The notes beneath the pieces are model-generated. The model saw only the letters and a program-made list of their open reading frames with translations, did no database searches and was not told where the DNA came from. Both the position numbers and the translations under genes were made by a program. A DNA stretch of 64,000 nucleotides from Physcomitrium patens (Eukaryota > Streptophyta > Bryopsida > Funariales > Funariaceae), in NCBI RefSeq assembly GCF_000002425.4, contig NC_037262.1, positions 9,971,968-10,035,967 on the forward strand, read 5' to 3'. The stretch's first letter is position 1. Each line of letters begins with the position of its first letter. Below, in pieces: positions 23,808-34,701 of this stretch.

Positions 23808-24833
23808 ATGGCCGGAGGTCAAGACATTAGTATGACAGAAAGTTCGGAGTCTAAGTTAGGTGTTATTATGAATGCCCTCGCTACGTTATCACAAAGAACT
23901 GCAGAGATTGAAGGAGTGGTGGCAAGGCTTCATAATGATGGAGTATCTGGGATAGCACAATCTAAACTACACCAGCCTCAAATTTTGGTACTTGAAGAAA
24001 CAACTTTACCTCAGGTTCGACAAGAACCACTAATTCTACAACATAAGGAGCCTCGAGTTAGCCTTCCAGATAAGTTTGATGGAACACGTTCCAAGTTTCG
24101 AGGATTCGTCAATCAAATCAGGTTGATAACAGTTTTACAGCCCGAACGATATCCAACGGAGGAGTCACGTGTTGGGCTTATTGGAACCTTACTTACGGGA
24201 CAAGCTCTATCATGGTTTGCTCCTTTGTTTGAGAAACGATCATCCATATTAAACAACTTCGAAACCTTTTTGGAAGCATTTGCAGAAGCATTTGGTGAAC
24301 ACGATAAGGTTCGATGGGCTACAACAAAGATCCGGTCGCTATGACAAGGGATGCGTTCTACATCAGTCTATGCTTCGGATTTCAGGCAATTAATATGCGA
24401 CATCAATTGGGATGAAGAAGCGCTGATGAGTCAATTCTATTGGGGTTTAAGAGATGATGTGAAGGATTTGTTGTTAACTCTTCCTGATCCACGAATGCTC
24501 AATGAAGCCATTAGCCAAGCTGTGAAGTACAATAATCGCCTATTCCAACGTCGCCAAGACCAATGCTCAAGACAACATACAATTCGCCATGCTCCAACTA
24601 TGTCGGCAAGCAGTGTGAATTTGCATTCAGAGGTGGAAGACATGTAAATTGATGCGGTACGTATCAAATCTCTTACTATAGAAGAAAAAAAGTGACCTAT
24701 GGAGGAAAATTTATGCTTGTATTGCGGTGGAGAAGGCCACAAAGTCGGAAACTGCCCCAAAAAGTAAAATCGAGGCATAGTCAAGAATAGGGGAGTATTT
24801 GTTCAGGAAAACGAGGATGCCCAGCCACAGTAG
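23808..24833 (+). pseudogene. Element 2 gag (four internal stops)
   Basis: Structural protein that packs the element RNA. ATG at 23808 (MAGGQD) and a frame of 341 codons to TAG at 24831-24833, with stops at 24342, 24645, 24693 and 24765 but no frameshift. The capsid-like part includes LPDKFDGTRSKFRGF (about residues 83-98). A complete CCHC zinc knuckle CLYCGGEGHKVGNC lies at 24714-24755. At 24645 the neighbouring copy has CAA where this one has TAA, a C-to-T change. pol starts in the -1 frame across the gag end. GAA AAC lies six codons before the final stop, as in elements 1 and 3. Confidence 0.9.
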
Positions 24834-24838
24834 GAACC

Positions 24839-27800
24839 GTGCGGCTGGACAATGAAATATCCCAACAACAATCAAGTTCCTTTCTTTCTGCCCAACTTGC
24901 ACTTTGTTTTACAATCCCTCTGTTTATCGGCCCTCAAAAACTGAGAACCTTAGCACTACTAGACTCAGGAGCATCTGCTTGTTTTTTAGACGAAGAATTT
25001 GTAAAGCGTCATAAGATCCCTTTAGTACAAAAATCAAAACCTGTTCATGTTGAGGTCATAGATGGGCGACCTTTATTGTCTGGTAGCATCACCCATGAAT
25101 CAAAACCTATAGAAGTAACGTTTAAAGACCATAGTAGTCATATTATTTTTAATATTATTAGAACTCCATCAAATCCTATTATTCTTGGTCTTTCTTGGTT
25201 GGAAAAACATAATCCATTGATAGATTGGAGGTTGCGGAAGATGACTTTTCCCACAAAACCACCCAGGAAAAAACCTAGTAAAAAACCTCGAAAAAAGAAA
25301 TCCTTATTCATTGGAGCAAGAGCGTTTATAAGATCATCTAAAGAAGGCACTCCATTTGTCATTTATGCGGCTCCAACTACCGAGGAGAAGATCTCAACAG
25401 CAAGTATACCGGAGCAATATAAAGATTTTGAAGACGTGTTTCAAAAGAAGAACGCCGACATACTACCGGAACACCGACCATATGATTGTGCCATAGACTT
25501 GCAAGAAGGAGCACAACCACCTTTTGGCCCAATCTACAATCTATCGCAAACGGAGTTGACAGAGTTATGAAAGTACATCGACGAGAATCTAGCCAAGAAC
25601 TTCATTCGTCATTCAAAATCATCAGCTGGAGCACCCATCTTATTTGTGAAGAAGAAAGATGGATCATTACGGATGTGTGTGGACTATCGAGGCCTCAACA
25701 AGGTAACAAAGAAAAATCGTTACCCATTACCCTTGATTTCTAGTCTCTTAGAACAACTTGGACGTGCGAAGATCTTTACAAAAATTGATCTAAGGGGAGC
25801 TTATAATCTCGTATGAATCAAGGAAGGAGATGAGTGGAAGACAGCATTCTGTATAAGGTATGGTCATTTCGAATATAATGTCATGCCTTTTGGTCTTATC
25901 AATGCTCCAGCAGTTTTCCAACATATGATGAATGACATCTTTCGAGAACACCTCGACAATTTTGTTGTCATCTACTTGGACGATATTCTAATATTCTTTA
26001 AAAACAAGGAAGAGCATGAGGAGCATGTTCGTTTGGTCTTGGAGAAACTATGCAAGCGAGGACTATATGCCAAATTAGAAAAGTGTTTATTTCACCAGAC
26101 GGAGATGGAATTTTTGGGGTTCATTGCGACTACAGAAGGTTTGAAGATGGACCCCAAGAAAGTAGAAGCAATCATGTCTTGGGAGGTTCCAAAGACGGTT
26201 AGAGACGTACAATGCTTTCTTGGTTTTGCTAACTTCTATCGGATCTTCATCAAGAATTATTCTCAAGTTGCTGCTCCTCTCACTCGATTAACATGCAAGG
26301 ATAAGTTGGAATGGGGACCTTTGGCGGAGAAGGCGTTTCAAGATTTGAAGACAGCATTTACTACAACTCCAATTTTGGTACATCCAGACTTTACAAAGGC
26401 CTTCTATTTAGAAACTGATGCTTCAGATTTTACTTTGGGAGCTGTGCTTTCACAAATGAGTGAAGATAAGAAGCTCCATCCAGTTGCATTCTATTCTCGA
26501 AAGTTCTCTGCTGCTGAAATCAATTATGAGATCCACGATAAGGAACTTCTTGCTATAGTGGATTCTTTCGAAGAATGGCGTCACTTTCTTGAAAGAGCTG
26601 CACATCCAGTAATCGTACATACGGATCACAAGAATTTGGAGTATTTCATGATGGCTCGAGTTTTAAATCGACGTCAAGCTCGGTGGAATATGTCGCTATC
26701 TAGATTCGATTTTGTTATCACTTATCGACCTGGAAGGCAGCAAGGACTATCCGATGCTTTATCAAGGAGATCGTATCTTGCACCAAAGGCTGGAGAAGCA
26801 GCGTTTGATCAACAATGTACAACGTTATTGAAGCCAGAGAGATTTTAACTTTGTGCTACTATTGTATCATTTGATGCTGACTTCCTAAACCAGGTACGTG
26901 CTATGACCATTAAAGATTCAGTAGCCATTGATATCAAGCAACATACCAATGACGACAAGTTCAAGGTGGAGGGAGATCTTTTATACTTTGAAGAGCGATT
27001 GTACATTCCAAAAGGACTAGCCCGACTTCGAGTTCTTCAATCTCGCCATGATTTTCCAGCTGCGGGATATTTTGGATTCAAGAAGACCTTAGAGCTTATT
27101 TCCCGAGATTTTTGGTGGCCCCAAATGTGGAAGGATGTGAAAGATTTTGTCCTCTCTTGTGACATCTGTTCAAGATCTAAGAATCCTCGGCATCGCCCTT
27201 ATGGACTTCTACAGCCATTGCCAATTCCACGTCGACCATGGTCTTCAATTTCTATGGACTTCATCACGGACTTGCCATCATCAAACTCATTTGACAGCAT
27301 CTTTGTCGTGGTAGATCGGCTTACGAAGATGGCACACTTTGTTCCTTGTAAGAAGACATCATCCAGTGAAGTCACAGTAAGGCTCTTTCTCGATAATGTG
27401 TATCGATATCATGGACTACCAGATGATATCAAATCAGATCGAGGTACCCAATTCGTGTCAAAGTTTTGGAGATCTCTCTTTGGGATATTGAAGGTAGATA
27501 TCAAGCTTTCTTCAGCTTTTCATCCTCAAACTGATGGCCAAACGGAACGGGTGAACCAAGTCTTGGAGCAGTACTTACGATGCAGCATCAACTATTAGCA
27601 AGACCATTGGACTACATATCTACCGCTAGTCGAGTTTGCATATAACATCATCCTCCATGCGTCGATTCAATAAACACCATTCTTTTCGAACTATAGGTAT
27701 CATCCGAAGCTTGATTTATTGAGTCCGTGAACAAATAACAATCCAGCAGCTCAAGGATTTGCAAAGCAACTATCAGAGCTTCAAACTATGTTGAAGCTTC

Positions 27801-28309
27801 AATTACAATCCGCTCAAGAATCCTATAAGACGTCTGTAGATAGATTTCGGAATCTTGCACTTACTTTCAAAGTTGGAGACAAAGCTTGGCTTCTTCGACG
27901 AAATATCAAGACCAAGCGACAATGTGATAAGTTGGACTATCAAAGATTGGGACCATTTATCATCCAAAAGCAAATTAATCCAGTGGCATACCGGCTGGAG
28001 TTACCGGCTTCTATGAAGGTACATCCAGTCTTTTATGTTTCTCTGTTGGAACCTTATCGAGAGTCATCTTTTCCTGGAAGAGTGCAATGTCCGCCACCTA
28101 GTATTGAAATCAAGAACCACAAAGAATACGAGGTTGAAAAGGTATTGGATTCACGGCGAAGGTGGCAAAAGTTAGAATATCTTGTTCATTGGTGTGGCTA
28201 TGACATTAATGAGCGAACGTGGGAGCCAACTGAAAATCTTACGAATGCGCTACAAAAGGTACAAGAGTTTCATCAACGACATCCCGATAAACCTAAATCA
28301 ATTCGATGA
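24839..28309 (+). pseudogene. Element 2 pol: protease-RT-RNase H-integrase-chromodomain (six internal stops)
   Basis: One continuous frame over the whole polyprotein, broken only by stops at 25568, 25814, 26846, 27596, 27671 and 27728. Domains: protease with [12 protein letters not shown] near 24960; RT with [16 protein letters not shown] near 25650 and YLDDIL near 25976; RNase H with ETDASDFTLGAVLSQ near 26411; integrase zinc motif ending CDICSRSK (about 27160); integrase core with MDFITDLP, DRGTQFVSKFW and TDGQTERVNQ (27255-27570); GPF module near 27950; chromodomain near 28125-28250 (EYLVHWCGYDINERTWEP). Catalytic residues of protease, RT and integrase are still present. The stop at 25814 stands where element 3 has CGG (Arg), and those at 27596 and 27671 where it has CAA (Gln). 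Confidence 0.93.
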
Positions 28310-28425
28310 TAGCTTCTTTCTGAAGCTTGTTCTCCCAACAATATAAGAAAAGGGGAGAGCACCAGCAAAATTCATAATTGATGTAGTTATTTTCTCCAAG
28401 ATAGATCGTAATTTGGTCTTTTGAT

Positions 28426-28779
28426 ATGGATAGCCAAGAGATAGATACTATGCCAGTCAGAGTATCGCAATCGAGTAGCTCACGAAGGCAACCCCGAGAT
28501 GAAGAACTACATGTACCACGATAACGACGGAGGATACCGAGTAACCGATCACTGGTGATCGTATTTGAGATCGAGCCTACTTACGATGGTCAACTAGAAG
28601 GCGTATTTGCAGAACAATTTCACAATGAGGACACGGAAGTTGATGCTTGGTCAAAAGTCGAAGGCGTGGACCACTACCGTTTGCTTCAAGGATCGATGAA
28701 CCACTTGCCTCGTGAACAACAGTTGGAGTTCATAGCAGAAGTTATGCGACAGATCTTCATTTTCTTGCGTTGGTACTGA
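28426..28779 (+). pseudogene. Element 2 ORF3: conserved small ORF between pol and 3' LTR (one internal stop)
   Basis: ATG at 28426 and a 117-codon frame ending in TGA at 28777-28779, starting 116 bp after the pol stop and in its own frame. One in-frame TAA (after ELHVPR) interrupts it. The N-terminal 35 residues are Ser/Arg-rich and polar; the rest has SLVIVFEIE, GVFAEQFHNED, WSKVEGVDHY and GSMNHLPREQQ. No membrane span or known domain is recognised. Related sequence is present at the same place in element 0 (closely related) and element 1 (another LTR family, distant). The order pol-ORF3-polypurine tract-LTR resembles the place of env-like or accessory ORFs in other gypsy groups, but no env feature is visible. 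Role unknown. Confidence 0.7.
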
Positions 28780-28812
28780 TCAACAACATTGCTTCTCAGA
28801 GACCTCGAAGCT

Positions 28813-28823
28813 AAAGGAGGGGG
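28813..28823 (+). promoter_or_regulatory. Element 2 polypurine tract
   Basis: AAAGGAGGGGG three bases before the 3' LTR. Confidence 0.8.
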
Positions 28824-28826
28824 TGA

Positions 28827-29321
28827 TGTTAGGGACATATTCCTTAGAACTTTCTAGAGAGAAGTTTCTAGAACCTTCTAGAAAACAAGCCTCTTGAACC
28901 TTCTAGAAGAGAAGCCTCTGGAACTTTTCAGAGAGAAGTTTCTAGAAGCTTCTAGAAAGGAAGTCTCTGGAACCTTCTAGAAGAGAAGTTTCTAGAAGCT
29001 TCTAGAAAGGAATCCCCTGGAACTTTCTAGAAGCTTCCTAGTTAATAAAAGTAGCTCGAGAAGTTTCTAGAACCTTCTAGAAAGGAAGCCTCTGGAACCT
29101 TCTAGAAGCTTCCTAGTTAATAAAAGTAGCTCGAGAAGCTTCCTAAGTAGGAGTATATATAGGGATCGAGGCTGAAGAGTTTTTCAGTCTCGACAACACA
29201 TCTCTTGGAGTTCTAGCTCACCTTTCTGGTGTTGTTCTTGTACTCATCTGTTTAATCTAGTTCTGCCACTTCTTCTTGAACTTCTTGTTAGATTTCAAGT
29301 CTGTATTTTGTGTCCGTGACA
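28827..29321 (+). repeat. Element 2 3' LTR
   Basis: 495 bp, TG...CA ends, same heat-shock-element-like array and TATA box as the 5' LTR. Confidence 0.95.
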
Positions 29322-29499
29322 AAAGGATATGGTTTGGTGTAGATGTTGAAGTAGCTCCAACCATTTCTATATCTTCACTTCCTGCCAATCTTGTTGCTCC
29401 TTGTGGTGGTAAATTGAGTTGATGCATCACAAGTATTAACTTCCTCAATTGCTCTTGCATTTGTGCCATTGCATTCTTCATTTCAACAAGTTCTGCCAT
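29322..29499 (-). pseudogene. Element 1 gag, 5' part
   Basis: The minus-strand gag start (MAELVEMKNAMAQMQEQLR) at 29499, continuing to the element 2 insertion; it matches the start of gag in element 3 (59437). After 29322 an open frame runs on into the inserted LTR, which is artificial. 29322-29326 is the right copy of the AAAGG duplication. Confidence 0.85.
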
Positions 29500-29679
29500 G
29501 ATAACACGTAAAAAAGAGAAGATGTCTAATATCGCTCAAGACAAATAGAAGAGAGGACTTGAGAACAAAGAAAATACTAAGGACAATATCAGTTTAGAAG
29601 AGGGTAATCCACAACTTCTAATATGCTTATATCTTATCAAGAAAAAGGCATAATCCACTCTTAATCAAGATTAGACAAA

Positions 29680-29690
29680 GCTCTGATATT
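29680..29690 (-). promoter_or_regulatory. Primer-binding-site-like motif of element 1
   Basis: AATATCAGAGC on the minus strand, about 23 nt inside the 5' LTR edge at 29712. Confidence 0.55.
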
Positions 29691-29711
29691 GTAGGTATAC
29701 TCTTGTCAATC

Positions 29712-30264
29712 TGTCAAGGACAAGAACTCGATAAAAAAACAATCCTGATAAGTGAGCCTTCACCCAAAGAAAGGTAACAATAAATAAGAATGTATATTGA
29801 AAGAGAAATTAGAATGGCTATTGCCAAATGAAAAAAAAACTAGAGACCCTCGAAACTAGACTAGAAGCAAGAAAGGAATTGACAAGAGTGAAGAAGCCTT
29901 CACTCTTGTCTCTATATATACTATCTAACTAGGCGCTACAGGGTGACATTCTATAGGACCTCCAATATGTGTTGACTTTGTAGGACACATGCCTTGACTT
30001 ACAAGGCAAGTTTTTCTACGTGTAGACCATATAGTTAGTTTGATCTTCAAGCTAACAACATGTGTGGCACATGGCCAACTTATTGACTACGTTTCTAATC
30101 CAAAAAGTCAATTAAAGACACCTATGAAGTCAATGCAACGTCTATGAAGCTTTTAGGAAGCTTCTATATTAAATACCATAGAATTAACTTACTTTTACCT
30201 ACTTTTACTTATTTCTACCTATTTGTATATGTAATTATTAGCTTACATGAATATGTCCGTGACA
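29712..30264 (-). repeat. Element 1 5' LTR
   Basis: 553 bp partner of 17593-18147; TG...CA ends in element orientation. Flanked by GTAAT at 30265-30269. Confidence 0.92.
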
Positions 30265-30475
30265 GTAATACTCCATAAGCATATATAAGGATATAGAATT
30301 TTTTTTTATCATATTATGGAGGTTTTTGGAACTTAAGACTTATATATTTGGTTTGATTACTCTTAAAAGTGTTATATATATAAACTTAGTCTTTCTTATG
30401 ATAAGACTTAATTGAGCAATTATTGGCAACTTGAAATCCATTGCTTTTTTGAGGCAAATTCTCTCTACCTTGACA
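30265..30475 (-). repeat. Family D LTR-like repeat, right part
   Basis: Resumes the repeat cut at 17592: 30280-30475 lines up with 41555-41750 (TTTTATCATAT, AAGACTTAATTGAGCAATT, GGCAAATTCT blocks). 30265-30269 is the duplicated GTAAT. Confidence 0.65.
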
Positions 30476-30860
30476 ACGTCTTGATAATATATCTCATAAT
30501 CTTTATTGACTTCTAGCTTGATATGTGTTGTAAAAATCAAATTATAATAATGATATACTCTAATTCACTTAGTGATAATTCAAGATTCTAATTGACATGA
30601 AGTATTTAAGTTTCTTGTAATCTATATATACACTCACCAAATAAGAGATGCCTTCAAGAAAGTGGAACCATTTTTAGAAAGAATCCATGATGGCAAGTAA
30701 CTCTTTATTATCGATTTCATAGTTGATTATTGTTGCTAAATTTTTTCTTAAATAGAATGTAATTAGGTGAAGTTTGTCATCTTCTCCGTATTGCGAGAAG
30801 ATTACTCTCAATGCTAAGTATGAGGCATTTTTTTCTATAAAATAGGACTTGTTAAAATCT
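30476..30860 (-). pseudogene. Element 0 RNase H relic
   Basis: Minus-strand decayed RNase H and its downstream end: residues matching NYEI-DKELLAIMDS (about 30695-30740) and the ASDLALR-block near 30810. The sequence between RNase H and integrase of intact copies is missing at the 30475 edge. Confidence 0.75.
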
Positions 30861-31217
30861 GAATCTAAATGGTCATATACAGTTCTTCATTCTACTTCGA
30901 CAAAGTCTCTATCTTGATCGTCAATGCTTCAAGAGCATTAATAATAGAATCTAACTTGATCTCTTTGGAATTTATCATTTTGATTTTTTTACTTTTTGTC
31001 ATAGAAAATCAGAGAAACAGAGGCATTCAAAAGAAAAAAAACCTAATCAATGGTATAAAGAAAAAAACCAAAAGAATATTAAGAAAAGAAAAATATTAGT
31101 CTAGGGTTGGATAATCCGCAACCTCTAGAATGATAAAGTACTTCCAAAAAGAGGAGTAATTCACTCTCTGTCAAAAAAAACAACTTCTAATATTTTTTTA
31201 TGGCAGTTTTGATAAAC
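30861..31217 (-). pseudogene. Element 0 gag start and leader
   Basis: Minus-strand ATG at 31002 begins a frame like the gag N-terminus of element 2 (SKEIKLDSIINALEAL against SESKLGVIMNALATL). It joins directly to the RNase H relic near 30860, so most of gag, all of protease and RT are deleted. The leader next to the LTR (GTTTATCAAAACT) matches that of element 2 (GTTTGTCAAGACT). Confidence 0.72.
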
Positions 31218-31669
31218 TGTTAGAGACCATATACAAGACAAGAATTCAAGACCAACAAATAGAATTAACTTCACATTAGAACAATAATTGGATACAAGGC
31301 AAGAAGGTCCTAGTTAGATGACAAGAAATGAATTGTCGAAACTGAGAATCTCCTCAATCTTGACTCCTATATATAGTAGGTTCTAAAAAACTTTTTAAAA
31401 AATTTCTATGAGGTTTGGAAAAAAAGCAAGCCTAAGATCCTTCTTTAGTAATTTCCTAAATCATCTAAAGCCTCTTGGAACCTTTGAAGATCTCCTATGA
31501 CCTTTTTAAACTAACTTAGAATCACTTAGAATCTTTTAGAACCTTCTTAGAATCTATAAGAATCTTCTAGAATTTTTTAGAATCTTCTAAGATCTTCAAG
31601 AACCTTCTTAGAACCTTTTAGAATCTCCTAAAACCTTCTTGAACCTTCTTTAGTTGTATATTTGTGACA
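31218..31669 (-). repeat. Element 0 5' LTR
   Basis: 452 bp, pairs with 14556-15017; carries decayed GAA/TTC repeats. Confidence 0.82.
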
Positions 31670-31960
31670 AACAACCTTCTTGAAGTATGATCTTATACCT
31701 TATTTTTCAATTAATAAAAGAACATTGGAATTATTATAGGTGCTTGGTTTTGTGCCTTAGAGTCTGATTTTGATCTTGATTCACAACCAATCCTCTTGAA
31801 GTATCAATTTTTGATATCTTGAGGTTATTTTTACTACAAACTATTCTTAATTCTTTTTTAAAGTTTCTTATATCATTTATTTTTCTATTATATTTTTTTT
31901 TCTTCATTTATGGCTATATAAAATAAATAGAAGTTTTATTATAAAAAGAAAATATTAATA
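31670..31960 (+). repeat. Family C repeat, right part
   Basis: Matches 50735-50995, including TTTTGTGCCTTAGAGTCTGA and TTCATTTATGGCTATATAAAATAA, continuing the copy broken at 14555. Confidence 0.68.
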
Positions 31961-32939
31961 CAAAAAGATTTTATTATCTTTCCATCTTTTATTCATATTT
32001 TATTAGTATATCTTTCAATTGGACTCTTTTATAATTAAATTCATATTTTTATATTTTATAATGTAATTATATTATAATATAACATTATTTGATACTAATC
32101 ATAAAATATGAAGTAGCTACATAACATCTATATTTGTAGACATACATGGATAATGGATAAATAGAAGAAAAAAAAATTAAAGTGCAAGTTAGATACTTAT
32201 GTTACAAATTTATTCTTTAAAAGTTGATGTTTCATCATATTTTCAATTCATTTTTATCCACGGTTTAGATTTAATAGAAAATTAACATGTTATGACTTAA
32301 AATTCTACACTTTGATTTATTAAATATCACAAACTTACAAAGAAGTTTTTAAAATTTTTAAAAAATCGTTTACATTACATTAAATTTTTCTAAAATATTT
32401 TTAGAACTTAATAAAAGAAAATCAAAGTATTTATGAAAGAAGTAATAGTATATTTGTCACAATTATAGATTTTTATGATTTTTTTAATACTCTTTAAACT
32501 TAAATGTCATGTATGAGCAATTGTAATTATAGAAGCTATATTTCAATATCTATGGAAGATATTAATAATAAAATTTAAAATTTATTTCAAAAAGTTATGC
32601 AAATATAAGTAAATAAGCATAATAATTTTATTATAATATCATTTCTACAAGTTTATAGAAACCAAAGATAAACATGGTAAATTTTTTTTATGGTACTAGA
32701 TTAAGATTTTGAAGATTTTTACAAAAAATTAAGTTTTTCTAATACCTATACTTATCTGAATATATTTTGATGGTATTACTTAAGTAGATTTTATAAATAA
32801 AATTTTATTTGAAAGTACTCTCTTTTAATTTTTACTATTAATAAAAATAGATTTAAAGCTATTATATGATCTTAATATATTTTTAGAGGTATTTATTATA
32901 ATATTTGAAAATATCAACCAAAAATGAGTAGCAAAAATC
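31961..32939. other. AT-rich decayed DNA, no gene called
   Basis: Stops in all frames; probably the leader side of the gypsy relic that follows. Confidence 0.4.
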
Positions 32940-33930
32940 AAAATTTAATCTTTTTGATAATGATCATGTTTTATTGCTAGATGCATTGCTAAATTTTAAA
33001 AACTCAAATACAATGTGGATTGGAATACCAAAGCCTTAATTAATCAATTTTAATATGGGTTGAAAGATAACGTAAAGGACTTATTATCAATAACATCAAA
33101 AACTAATTTATTAGAGTAATTTATTACAAAAGTAATTGTATGTGATAATTAGCTATTTGAAAGATGTCAATAGCAATGATTTGGTTAGATAGGAGCAAAT
33201 CCAGCTATAGCATTTATTTATAAAATTATATAAAATTATTCATTAAGATTTGAACTCATTAAAATTAATACTATTTAATTTAAGTAATTAATTATAAAAG
33301 AATAAAATAGATATTAACTTAAAAATTTATATTTGTATTGTAAGAAATTAGGTCACAAGATATAAGATTATTGTATAAAATCATATGGATTTAGAATTCA
33401 AGGCATAAATTCAAAGATAAAAAGGTTGAAAAACAAAGTAGTTTGATTGTAGTGAAAACCTTGCAACTAGATAATTCTACACTTCAACCATCAAATACAA
33501 GTCTTATAATACCACTAAATCCTATACCTTATTTTAAATTTTTTATTTGGATTAAAACACAAATGTGTGAATTTTTAGTCAAATTTCTTTTAGATATTAG
33601 AACCTCAATATGTTTTATGGACAAAGATTTTTTAATACATCATAATTTGGTACTTATAAATAAAAGTTGTTTTGCACCATTGGAGGCAATTTATGGTCGA
33701 TAACTTGTATCTAGAGGTATTGTTGAAGAAACTAATCTACTAAAGGTGGTACTAGAAAATCAAATATCAAAGATTGTTTTTGAATATCATTTAATAACCT
33801 TCAAATCATGTGGTATTTAATCTTTTTTGGTTTAAATTTTATAATCTTGATATTGTTTAGAGATTGAAAAATGTTTCATCACAATCAAATTTTTAAATAA
33901 GTAAGTAATTTTGACCTTTATTTATGGAAG
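32940..33930 (+). pseudogene. Gypsy gag-protease relic
   Basis: Plus-strand decayed coding sequence. At 33055-33100 the block YGLKDNVKDLLS matches the gag of element 2 (WGLRDDVKDLLL). At about 33325-33375 a damaged zinc knuckle (LYCKKLGHKI-DYC) is visible. At 33443-33703 an open frame carries the protease region (LLDIRTSICFMDKDF, where intact copies have LLDSGAS-CFLDE; the catalytic Asp remains but the Ser-Gly after it is changed). RT and later domains do not follow. Not functional. Confidence 0.75.
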
Positions 33931-34253
33931 CCAAAGCTTTTATGTGAGCCACTGAGAAAAATATGACATTTGTTTTTATACAATACCAATGACACATCAA
34001 TAATACTATCTTTACAAATCATCTTTAATCTTATTAATATATTTTTTTAATATTCTAATCTTAATTTAAGATTCTTTAATCTTTTTGTAATAAATAATAA
34101 TCATTTTGATTCTTTTTTATTTAATAGCTATCTCTTCTTCAATAATCTTTGAATTTTTTCTAAATTCATGTCTTTAGTAATAAATGAAATTTAAAAATTA
34201 AATGCTATAAATTGTAATTAAAATAAAATATATAAATTCTATAGGACCTTCAG
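33931..34253. other. AT-rich spacer, nothing recognised
   Basis: No open frame or repeat assigned. Confidence 0.4.
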
Positions 34254-34661
34254 CACATTGTCATATGGCATGATTTTTTATTTGAGAATACACTAGATAT
34301 CTAGCTGTAGAGAATTTAGCTTTAACTTATTGATCAAGGTCCAATAAGTATTTATTCCTATTATAAAAGATAAATAAATATAACAATAAAGAAAGATAAT
34401 TTAATGATAAAAGTCTTTTATATTTAAGAAAGTTTGTATACAAGGCTTTCTAAAGCATATTTTAATTTGTGAAAAAAGTTTTTTATATGTGCTTTATGAG
34501 CCCAAATTCTACGACTTTGTGAAACTAATGCTATACAATAGATTTTAGAGGTAGAAAAAAAAACTCTTAATTGTATAATTTCTAAATTAATTCATTGTAG
34601 GTGTTTGTAATTTAATTTAACTTACTATCTTTCAAACAATGGTTACCAATATTAATTGATA

Positions 34662-34701
<40 letters not shown>

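Larger units (their letters stand above)
23033..29321 (+). mobile_element. Element 2: youngest complete family A Ty3/gypsy chromovirus (6289 bp)
   Basis: Complete structure: 495-bp LTRs (23033-23527 and 28827-29321), 5-bp duplication AAAGG, PBS, gag, pol with chromodomain, ORF3, polypurine tract. The two LTRs differ at roughly 14 sites by eye. It is inserted in gag of element 1 on the opposite strand. gag, pol and ORF3 keep their frames from end to end with no indel that shifts the frame, but carry eleven in-frame stops, so this copy is silent although structurally whole. Confidence 0.95.
17593..30264 (-). mobile_element. Element 1: family B Ty3/gypsy chromovirus, split by element 2
   Basis: A full-length element with LTRs at 17593-18147 and 29712-30264, and perfect 5-bp duplication GTAAT. 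Without element 2 and its duplication it is about 6.4 kb. On the minus strand: 5' LTR, PBS, gag (two pieces), protease, RT, RNase H, integrase, chromodomain, ORF3, polypurine tract, 3' LTR. It sits inside a family D repeat. Coding frames are broken by several stops and one 1-bp deletion, so it is not autonomous now. Confidence 0.93.
14556..31669 (-). mobile_element. Element 0: old family A Ty3/gypsy chromovirus, host of the nested insertions
   Basis: Bounded by LTRs at 14556-15017 and 31218-31669, flanked by AAAAA and AACAA (a target duplication with one change). On the minus strand the order is 5' LTR (right), gag start (about 31002), RNase H relic, an interruption, integrase and chromodomain relics, ORF3 relic, polypurine tract and 3' LTR (left). 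The 3' untranslated stretch and tract (AGAGGAAGAGG, then TGA) match element 2, so both belong to family A. Most of gag, protease and RT are missing, as is the stretch between RNase H and integrase where the family D repeat sits. Confidence 0.82.

Noticed and set aside
29257-29499. Minus-strand 80-codon ORF
   Set aside because: Only the first 59 codons are element 1 gag; the rest is read-through into the LTR of element 2.
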